IMG/VR virus record: IMGVR_UViG_3300020204_000335 | Location: 1-25,831 of that record | From: a virus | Direction: 5' to 3' (one strand) | Length of the DNA stretch: 25,831 nucleotides | Translations under genes and position numbers: made by a program | Notes under the pieces: generated by a model | The model's database searches: none | What the model saw: only the letters and a program-made list of their open reading frames with translations | Told to the model about the DNA's origin: nothing | Part shown: positions 15,181-22,054 of the stretch, piece after piece | Numbering within the stretch: the first letter of the stretch is position 1 | Layout of the letters: the number at the start of each line of letters is the position of its first letter

Positions 15181-15816
15181 TTAGATTACATCAGCAGCAT
15201 TGCTTCCAGTTCTAGCTTCCCACCACTGGACTTGTAGATCTACTGTAAACTCTTCAATTTCATTTTCATTGTTGTAAGAAAGGTCAATTTGGGAAACATT
15301 AGTTGGGAAAACACCATGAACAATATACTTTCTTAGAACATCAATTTGATTTGTATTGACAACATTTGGAGCAACTCCAGGTGCTCTTGAAAGTTGAGTT
15401 ACATTCATGTCAGCCATATAGTCTGAAGGATTGATTGTACCAGATCCATCAGAAACTTTGATGATGTAATTCATCCATCTTTCAAAGAAACTTCTCCACT
15501 TGAAGTCTGTGTCATTGATGACTGTAATAGTCCAGACATCAAATGTTCTGTCTCCAGCAATCTTGAGAGTTCTTCCTCTAAAAGGAACTGGAATTTCAGT
15601 AATGGTTGATGCAGGTAAACCAGCAGACTTAATAAGCATTAAGTCATCTTGATCAAACTGAGCTTGAAGTTGTGAAAAAATTCCAGTTCCACCAGCACTG
15701 GATGGAGTGCCATTTGCCTCAGTACCAAAGCTAACTTCAAAAAGGTTACTACGAGCACCACCACCTGCTAGTTTAGTTTTAAACTTATCAATGGTTCTAT
15801 CTTGAAATGTTGGCAT
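15181..15816 (-). CDS. 19: Tail tube protein gp19
   Basis: Gp19 hexamers stack into the inner tail tube. The 211 residues exceed the 163 of T4 gp19 through an insertion of Gly/Ser-rich sequence near 33-47 and longer loops. Diagnostic matches to T4 are GDRTFDVWTITVIND at 88-102 (T4 GDRTFDDWTVTVMND) and the end GVFPTNVSQIDLSYNNENEI then VDLQVQWWEA (T4 GLWPTNVGELQLDWDSNNEI, VTLALDYWE). A Shine-Dalgarno AGGAG at 15829-15825 lies 8 bases before the ATG. It starts 20 bases after gp18 and probably shares the gp18 late transcript. Confidence 0.97.
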   Translation of the reverse strand: MPTFQDRTIDKFKTKLAGGGARSNLFEVSFGTEANGTPSSAGGTGIFSQLQAQFDQDDLMLIKSAGLPASTITEIPVPFRGRTLKIAGDRTFDVWTITVINDTDFKWRSFFERWMNYIIKVSDGSGTINPSDYMADMNVTQLSRAPGVAPNVVNTNQIDVLRKYIVHGVFPTNVSQIDLSYNNENEIEEFTVDLQVQWWEARTGSNAADVI

Positions 15817-15836
15817 TGTTTTGTCTCCTGTTTAAA

Positions 15837-18008
15837 TTAAACTGTACCTACAATTGATTCAAAACTAACACCTGTTCTGGTAGCAACAAATGTCAGACCA
15901 ATGAAGTTAATGGATCTAGCAGGTTTCACATAAATGTCTGCAATGAACTCATTTCTATCAATTACATCAGGGGTGTTGTTAGTTTCATCACAAACTAGGA
16001 GGAAGTCAGTGATTCCTCTCTTTGCCTGTACATCTCTGAGGTAAGGCTCAACAATGTTGATGAAGTTTGCTCTGGTTGAAGCATCATTGAACTCAAACAG
16101 TTGTGCATCTGCAGCACCTTTGATTGCTTGCTCAATAGTGATAAACAATCTTCTAACATTGATTCTATCAAATGCAGATTGATAAGAAAGTGCAGTCTTA
16201 TCACCAAACAGAATAATTCCAGATCCTGGTGAAGAAATAACTGGATTGACTCTTTGTGAATAGAGTCTATCTCTATCATCTTGTGCAGGATTGTAAGCAA
16301 GTTTGATTGGGAACTTGAGAGTTCCTCTTGTCTTACCTGCTGGTGAATACCATGGGAATTGATCAATGTCAGTTCTTACACAAAGACCAGCAACATCTGC
16401 TGAACATGGCATGTATACAAACTGTTTATTAAATCTATCATAAACATACTGATATCCACTATCAAAGACTGCATAAGATGATGAAGTCAGTGGACTGAAG
16501 AATGATAGAATGTTTGTAAGTTGTGTTGCTTCTGGAGTTATATTAACAACTCCATCTCTATATGGGGAAATGAATACCACACAATCTTTTCTTCCATCAG
16601 CAATGCTGATTAGTTTATTTGCTTTTGCCTGCTCAATTTCTTTTCCTAGTGAAGCACTTCCTTGTAAAAGGAAATTGATTGTGGTTGCTGCTTCATTTGC
16701 AAACTTATCATAAGCATCAGTTAGATCAGTTAAGTCTACTGAGAACCCTCCAATGTCACCAGTACCACTGTAGTCATGACCTCCAGTGAGTGAGAATGAC
16801 TTGTTACCTACTGAGTTAAAGTTAACTCCTTCTGCAGGAACTCCCCAAACTCCTAGAGTTTCTGATTGTGTAGTAAATCCTGAACTAAACTTAGATGCTA
16901 CAGGATCTACATTCCAATAAGAATCTGTTGCATCTCCAATTGATTTTCCTGCATAAATGTATGCAGAGTTGAGAGCAAGATAATCTTTGTAGTATACGTT
17001 TTGTGATGGAGAAACAGTTGTATCTGATGCTTTAGAAAGATTTGTAAATTTCTCTAGTAATGTTTGTGGATTTCCAGAAACATTATTGAATTTTCTGCTA
17101 TCAACTACAACCACATGGAATGCATCATTTGAACCACCTCTATCAGTTACATACTGATTAGTTCTTGGTTTTGGTGCAATGCTTCTCCAACTTAGATTTG
17201 TATAATCTCCATTAGCAGTGCTTAAAACAAGTTGATTATTGTACCAATCACTTGTTGAAGTTGGATCTACTGTTGTAAGTGCTGAACCAACTGTTGCACT
17301 TCCTGAAGTATGAATACCAATTACAGCATCAGTAAAGGCATAAATGCCATTTTCTGAATAAGAAACTAGAGTTTCTGTTGCCCCAACTACAGTTGAAATA
17401 ACTTTTACATAAATCTCTGAACTTCCAACACCAGCAACAATACCTTTGAGATACCCAGATGCTGCAGATGTAGTTCCTACTCCAGCAATAATCCCAGTTA
17501 ATGCTTGAGTAACCCCATATCCAACTGCAACATATGTAGTATTGATGCCAGTTAAAGTTTGATCTGCAAAGTTGTCAATTACACAGACTTTTAAATCTTC
17601 TGCCCAATGTCCTGGGTTCTTTGCCGCCCAATAGAAAACAGAAGAATTTGAATATGATTCTTGATAGTCATCAAAATTTTCAATAGTGAGGGAAGTTGAT
17701 GCTACTCCTACACCAGCATTGGCGTTATCTAATTTACTTCCTCCACATCTTACAACTCTTAAGCTCCCGCCATATGACAAGAAGTTAGATGCTGAATACC
17801 AGTACTCATAATGGTAATCATTCTTTGAAGGTTTGCCAAAAACTGATACTAATTCATTCTCATTAGTAATAGTTACAATTTGATTTACTGGACCCTTTTC
17901 AAAAGGTGCAGCAATTCCAGCAGATAAAGATGTGGTATTGTTAATTCCACCTCTAGTTAAATCTACTTCTCTTACTTTAATCCCTGGAGATGCTAAGCTT
18001 AAAGCCAT
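15837..18008 (-). CDS. 18: Contractile tail sheath protein gp18
   Basis: Gp18 forms the sheath that contracts to drive the tube into the host. The N terminus MALSLASPGIKVREVDLTRG and the C terminus FIGLTFVATRTGVSFESIVG are hallmarks of myovirus sheath proteins. With 723 residues it is longer than T4 gp18 (659). The extra length lies mainly in the outer part at about 150-270, which is Gly/Ser/Thr-rich and repeats the phrase GI(I/V)AGVG. Such surface domains vary among phages. Late promoter TATAAATA at 18051-18044 and a strong Shine-Dalgarno AGAGGAG at 18020-18014 precede it. It is likely the first gene of a gp18-gp19 high-output transcript. Confidence 0.96.
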   Translation of the reverse strand: MALSLASPGIKVREVDLTRGGINNTTSLSAGIAAPFEKGPVNQIVTITNENELVSVFGKPSKNDYHYEYWYSASNFLSYGGSLRVVRCGGSKLDNANAGVGVASTSLTIENFDDYQESYSNSSVFYWAAKNPGHWAEDLKVCVIDNFADQTLTGINTTYVAVGYGVTQALTGIIAGVGTTSAASGYLKGIVAGVGSSEIYVKVISTVVGATETLVSYSENGIYAFTDAVIGIHTSGSATVGSALTTVDPTSTSDWYNNQLVLSTANGDYTNLSWRSIAPKPRTNQYVTDRGGSNDAFHVVVVDSRKFNNVSGNPQTLLEKFTNLSKASDTTVSPSQNVYYKDYLALNSAYIYAGKSIGDATDSYWNVDPVASKFSSGFTTQSETLGVWGVPAEGVNFNSVGNKSFSLTGGHDYSGTGDIGGFSVDLTDLTDAYDKFANEAATTINFLLQGSASLGKEIEQAKANKLISIADGRKDCVVFISPYRDGVVNITPEATQLTNILSFFSPLTSSSYAVFDSGYQYVYDRFNKQFVYMPCSADVAGLCVRTDIDQFPWYSPAGKTRGTLKFPIKLAYNPAQDDRDRLYSQRVNPVISSPGSGIILFGDKTALSYQSAFDRINVRRLFITIEQAIKGAADAQLFEFNDASTRANFINIVEPYLRDVQAKRGITDFLLVCDETNNTPDVIDRNEFIADIYVKPARSINFIGLTFVATRTGVSFESIVGTV

Positions 18009-18043
18009 TTTAACTCCTCTAGTGCTTCATTTTGCTCTAAAAG

Positions 18044-18051
18044 TATTTATA
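18044..18051 (-). promoter_or_regulatory. Late promoter of gp18 and gp19
   Basis: A perfect TATAAATA lies between the gp17 stop and the gp18 start. Initiation near 18038 gives a leader of about 30 bases that includes the AGAGGAG ribosome site. Confidence 0.85.
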
Positions 18052-18062
18052 AATTTCTCCTT

Positions 18063-19715
18063 TTATCTGTAGTCCCACATGTAAGACCTATCTCCATACT
18101 CATCAGTAAACCAAACTTCACCTTCGGCATCAATTTCGCCATTCATCAGAGCATCAAGTCCATCAGACATAAACCCAAAAGGTGCCATGTCTTGCTCAAT
18201 TTGATTTTTTTGTTCCTCATATAATCTTTTTCTAACATCTTGATCCGTTAGTTCTTTGAAGTAATCTTGTGCAACCAACCATGCATAAATGACTAGGCAC
18301 ATAGCTAGGTCATCATTGCACCCTTCTTCTGCTTCAAATGAATTGTGTTTTTGAATGAATGTAGTCAGTTCACTAATTATTTCATAATCATTGAATATAA
18401 GTTTATCTTCCTCAATCATTGTTTTGAGATTGAGGCATCCAACTTTTTTAACAGTCTTGGACATTTTTAATCCAAGTTGTGTTTTCTTACCAGAGAATCC
18501 TTGACCCACAATTTGACCTGCTCTACCACGCATAGAACACATGAGCAGGTTTTGATATTCTAAATCATATTGTATAATTGATGCTACTTGATCCCCAACA
18601 TCATTAACCTCACAAAGAATAAATGCATTATTATATGCTTTTGCTACTTCATAAATGATTGATGGAAATAGCATAGGTTTGATTTCATTATTTCTATACT
18701 TTGCAACTATTTTATGTGGAAAAGAAGTTATATCAAATACAACAAACGCGGAGTAATCATTGCCTACTCCACGAGCAACATCAACAGTTAAAACATAATC
18801 CCTAGATTCATCTGATTCTTCATATACATCCAATCCTTTACTTTGTTTAATTGGACGATCATAAACTAAACTTTTAAGTTTACTTGGTGCAATTAGAGTA
18901 TCAACTGATCCTAAAAATTCACATTCAAATTCAACCTTAAACTGTTGCTCTGAAGTATTTGAAATGGTTTGCTTCTTCCAATGCTCATCCCTTCCTGGTA
19001 CTTCTGACCAATGAACATCAGTTGGAACATATTCATTCATTCCACGCTCAGCATCATGCCACATTCTATAGAAGTGATTCATGCCATGAGGCGTAGAAAC
19101 TATGATGACTTTTGTGCTCTGACCAGAAGAAATAGTAGGATAAACAGATGCAAAGAATTGGTCTGCAATATGGTTTGGAATAAACGCGAATTCATCAAGG
19201 AATATGATATTATAGGATCCACCTCTGACAGCAGATGCAGATGTAGAAGCAGCCAGTATTTTTGACCCATTTTCCAATTCCATAGAACCTTTATTCCATG
19301 CTAAGATACCCTGCTGTAACCATTTTGGTAGGTTTTCATATGCAGTTTGTAATCTAGACAAAAGATCTCTTGCAGTATTTGCTTTGTTTGCAAGAATAGC
19401 AATATTTACATTATCATTAAAGATGGCGTAGTGAAGCAAATAAGATACAACAGTTGTAGATTTGCCCGTCTGACGAGGCATCTTACAAATGTTAAATCTG
19501 TAATTGTGGAAATTTTCAATTAACTTTTCTTGGAAATGATATGGATTGAATAATTGCAATCCATGGTCCAAAGTTACAATTTGAACGTAATTTTTTGCAA
19601 AATATACAGGATCATTTTTGCACTTTACAAATTCAAAAATTTGATCTTGAGAAAATTCAATAGGTGTATTCGCTTTCTTAAGAAGCGGATTACCTAGGTA
19701 TACATTATCACTCAT
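18063..19715 (-). CDS. 17: Terminase large subunit gp17
   Basis: Gp17 is the motor that packs DNA into the prohead and the nuclease that cuts concatemers. The 550 residues are a little shorter than T4 (610). The ATPase domain has Walker A PRQTGKST at 80-87 and Walker B IIFLDE at 170-175, followed by the coupling motif VSTPHG at 206-211. The RNase H-like nuclease has acidic residues in TVDVARG (D312), CEVND (E369) and CNDDLA (D468/D469), corresponding to the T4 nuclease triad. All key residues are present. The ATG lies 6 bases after the stop of the 339-residue gene and has no good Shine-Dalgarno, so translation may be coupled to it. Confidence 0.97.
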   Translation of the reverse strand: MSDNVYLGNPLLKKANTPIEFSQDQIFEFVKCKNDPVYFAKNYVQIVTLDHGLQLFNPYHFQEKLIENFHNYRFNICKMPRQTGKSTTVVSYLLHYAIFNDNVNIAILANKANTARDLLSRLQTAYENLPKWLQQGILAWNKGSMELENGSKILAASTSASAVRGGSYNIIFLDEFAFIPNHIADQFFASVYPTISSGQSTKVIIVSTPHGMNHFYRMWHDAERGMNEYVPTDVHWSEVPGRDEHWKKQTISNTSEQQFKVEFECEFLGSVDTLIAPSKLKSLVYDRPIKQSKGLDVYEESDESRDYVLTVDVARGVGNDYSAFVVFDITSFPHKIVAKYRNNEIKPMLFPSIIYEVAKAYNNAFILCEVNDVGDQVASIIQYDLEYQNLLMCSMRGRAGQIVGQGFSGKKTQLGLKMSKTVKKVGCLNLKTMIEEDKLIFNDYEIISELTTFIQKHNSFEAEEGCNDDLAMCLVIYAWLVAQDYFKELTDQDVRKRLYEEQKNQIEQDMAPFGFMSDGLDALMNGEIDAEGEVWFTDEYGDRSYMWDYR

Positions 19716-19721
19716 AAATTA

Positions 19722-20741
19722 TCAGCAGTTCCACTTACGAAGAGATAGTGCTTTTCTTGTTGGACGACCTTTTTCATCTTTCATGGGACCAGGCATTCCT
19801 CCCATACGAGCACAAAATGACTTTCTACGATTTGCTGCTTTTGATCCTGGTTTTAATTTTGATGGTGGTGTAGTTACTGGTGGTTTTAAATTATGACCTT
19901 GTGCTCTAGCAGAAGCTCTGCCTTTGGCATTTAATCCTCCTGTGGGATTTTTACCTTCTTTTCTTTGCCAGGCAGGTGATGCTTCTTTGATATCCTTCCA
20001 TCCTTTGGAAGTTTTTACATTATGTTCTTTTCCACCTGGACCAATATCTGCAATTTTAAATTCTATGGGTTTAGTTGTGCTTATTTTTACTTTTTTTCTT
20101 GCTTCAGTAATGAAGTTACTGTAAGTCATACCTTCTGAAACATCTTCATCACTTTGCATATATTCTGCTGCAGTATCAATAAAATCTGCTGCTCTGGTAA
20201 TCTTTGATTGTACCCAAGCAGGAATCTGTTGATCACCTTTTTTAATTTTTCCTCTTAAAATATTAACTGCTCTTTCAATTTGATCAAACTCAACTCTTGC
20301 CATATATCCTTCTTCATCTTTCTTTTTGCCACTTGCAATTTCCTTGTGACCTTCATGAATCTTTAATTCATTGGCAAGATTCATCTTGCCAATAGTATAT
20401 TTGTCCCACATAGAAGGACCCCAAGAACACTCTGCTCTGGTTTCATTCTTTCTGCAAAGAAGACAATACTTTATATCTTCTTTGTATTGTTTTTCTGCAG
20501 TAGTTTCTTCTTTCATGGGTTTGTTTTTTTCTACTTTTTTTAATCTTGTATAATAATCTGGAAATTCATCTACATGTTGAAGCGCTGTAATTCTTGCACC
20601 ACTTTTACTTGTGGTGTGCTCACCTTCAATTTTAGTTCCAATTTTAACCTGCTTCATAATAGTTTCCAAAGAAACTTTATGCTTTTTGGAAAGTTCCTCT
20701 GGAGATTTGTATGGTTTTACAGGTCCTTTTGGATCTTTCAT
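19722..20741 (-). CDS. Basic multidomain protein between gp16 and gp17
   Basis: This 339-residue Lys-rich protein has three visible parts. Residues 12-70 (SPEELSKKHKVSLETIMKQV, then EGEHTTSKSGARITALQHVD) resemble DUF5661, a small phage domain. Residues 144-196 contain EFDQIERAVNILRGKIKKGD and IPAWVQSKITRAADFIDTAA, a pattern I recall from marine T4-like virion proteins (QLPAWVQSKITKASDY). Residues 256-339 (SPAWQRKEGKNPTGGLNAKG, then RRKSFCARMGGMPGPMKDEK) resemble DUF6321. Cysteines C93, C96 and C105 lie in the linker and could bind metal, with C310 and C339 near the end. In T4, 16 and 17 are adjacent, so this is an insertion into the terminase operon. A GAGGAA ribosome site precedes the ATG. 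Function is unknown; DNA or core binding is suggested only by charge and context. Confidence 0.85.
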   Translation of the reverse strand: MKDPKGPVKPYKSPEELSKKHKVSLETIMKQVKIGTKIEGEHTTSKSGARITALQHVDEFPDYYTRLKKVEKNKPMKEETTAEKQYKEDIKYCLLCRKNETRAECSWGPSMWDKYTIGKMNLANELKIHEGHKEIASGKKKDEEGYMARVEFDQIERAVNILRGKIKKGDQQIPAWVQSKITRAADFIDTAAEYMQSDEDVSEGMTYSNFITEARKKVKISTTKPIEFKIADIGPGGKEHNVKTSKGWKDIKEASPAWQRKEGKNPTGGLNAKGRASARAQGHNLKPPVTTPPSKLKPGSKAANRRKSFCARMGGMPGPMKDEKGRPTRKALSLRKWNC

Positions 20742-20745
20742 AAGA

Positions 20746-21162
20746 TCATTCTTCCTCTGTATTATTTAGAATTCCTTGTTTTAAAAATTTTGAAAGTTCT
20801 GCAGTTGATCCCACAAAGAGAGCATTGTTAACTGTAGTTGGACCTTTCTTAGAAGGTGCATCCAAATCTTTCATTTTCTTTTGCAAATCTAAAAGTTTAT
20901 CAGTTACATCTCCAACAGACTTAATAAGTTGACCAGCAACTTCATATGCTCTTGGGTGATCTGAACTTTGTGCTACTTCTAGAATACCATCAATAGCTTC
21001 TTGTCCTTTTTCTATCAAACTATAAAGTTGTCCCCTACTGTACTCGTAATCTTTCTGAGGATCTTCTGGAACTTCTTTTTTTACAATAGGTTCTGATTCT
21101 TTAGATACAATGCTTGTTTCTACATCTAAAGATTGTTCAATGGCAGTAAATTTATTTTCCAT
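20746..21162 (-). CDS. 16: Terminase small subunit gp16
   Basis: Gp16 recognises phage DNA and regulates the gp17 packaging motor. The ATG at 21162 (MENKFTAIEQ) is preferred. A TTG two codons earlier, at 21168, would overlap the gp15 stop. The 138 residues contain DYEYSRGQLYSLIEKGQEAI then GILEVAQSSDHPRAYEVAGQ, and the C-terminal NNALFVGSTAELSKFL, which are the conserved parts of T4 gp16. The centre is a long helical pair that forms the oligomer. T4 gp16 is 164 residues, so this version is slightly short at the ends. The stop lies 4 bases before the ATG of the inserted basic gene. Confidence 0.93.
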   Translation of the reverse strand: MENKFTAIEQSLDVETSIVSKESEPIVKKEVPEDPQKDYEYSRGQLYSLIEKGQEAIDGILEVAQSSDHPRAYEVAGQLIKSVGDVTDKLLDLQKKMKDLDAPSKKGPTTVNNALFVGSTAELSKFLKQGILNNTEEE

Positions 21163-21164
21163 AA

Positions 21165-22019
21165 TCAAATGTCAACATCTTCGCCTTGTGATGCACTATA
21201 AGTCTTAAAGTCTACAAATTCTTCTATTGTATCATTAAACCCAAAGTCATCTCCAAATTCAATTAAGTTATCATCAACACTATCAATGATTCCATCATCA
21301 TTATAATCCTCAAGTGCTTTTGGTGTAACTGTATATCTAACTTCCCTCTTAGCATTTTTGATAGCATCAGTTGCATAATCAACTTGAACTTTCTTAATGA
21401 GACCCTGACTATTTTCTGGGATTTCATTAAAGAGATATGTTTTTGCAGTAAATGCTAGTGTGTATATGATAATTCTTCTAGTTGAATAGTCACCTTCATA
21501 ATCATCTCTAAATCCAACTCTATTTAAAACTACTGGAATGTCTCTTTTCTCATTAATAGATGGAATCATATTCACGGTTACATTAAATGATGGTTGGAAA
21601 TATGGAAGAATCTGTTCCACAATTTGCAAAACATCATCTTGAATTTTGGACATGATGTTAAGTTCGAATCCAATATTGTAAGGAACTGGCATGAACACAC
21701 TGTTCATTGCCTTACCATCAGAAGATTTAGCAGTTTTAAATGTTTGCAAAGATGAAGATTTTCTTTGAGAATCATAATCTAAAGAAGTCATTTCAAAAGA
21801 CATTCTTGGCAATGTCAATGCAAGTTTTCTATCTCCAGTTGGATTTTGCTCTAGTCTTGCTAAGAACTTTTGCATTGGTCCATAAGCAAGGGGAACTTTT
21901 AGTACAGATAATGGAGTCCCATCATCATCAAATTTTCTAATTTGAATATTGTTAAATAACGTTCCAAAAGCAACTACTGTTTTGCTTATAGACTTATGGT
22001 AAAAATAATTGCCAAGCAT
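21165..22019 (-). CDS. 15: Tail terminator / sheath stabiliser gp15
   Basis: Gp15 is a hexamer that closes the top of the tail and joins it to the neck. The 284 residues match T4 gp15 (272). Shared sequence includes the N terminus (MLGNYFYHKSISKTVVAFGT with LFNNIQIRKF; T4 MFGYFYNSSFRRYATLMGDL with FSNIQIKR) and the nearly identical DDVLQIVEQILPYFQPSFN at 128-146. Near the end, residues 238-249 read DYNDDGIIDSVD, which fits a calcium-binding EF-hand/dockerin loop (D-x-N-x-D-G-x-I-D-x-x-D). I know of no counterpart in T4 gp15. An AGGAA ribosome site lies about 11 bases before the ATG. The gene follows the subtilase gene after 35 bases, whereas in T4 it follows gene 14. Confidence 0.95.
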   Translation of the reverse strand: MLGNYFYHKSISKTVVAFGTLFNNIQIRKFDDDGTPLSVLKVPLAYGPMQKFLARLEQNPTGDRKLALTLPRMSFEMTSLDYDSQRKSSSLQTFKTAKSSDGKAMNSVFMPVPYNIGFELNIMSKIQDDVLQIVEQILPYFQPSFNVTVNMIPSINEKRDIPVVLNRVGFRDDYEGDYSTRRIIIYTLAFTAKTYLFNEIPENSQGLIKKVQVDYATDAIKNAKREVRYTVTPKALEDYNDDGIIDSVDDNLIEFGDDFGFNDTIEEFVDFKTYSASQGEDVDI

Positions 22020-22054
22020 TTTATAGAAAGTTCCTAACTATACTATTTAATCAA

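Noticed and set aside
21163-21168. TTG start for gp16, two codons upstream of the ATG
   Set aside because: ATG at 21162 is a better start codon and immediately follows the gp15 stop; no ribosome site favours the TTG.
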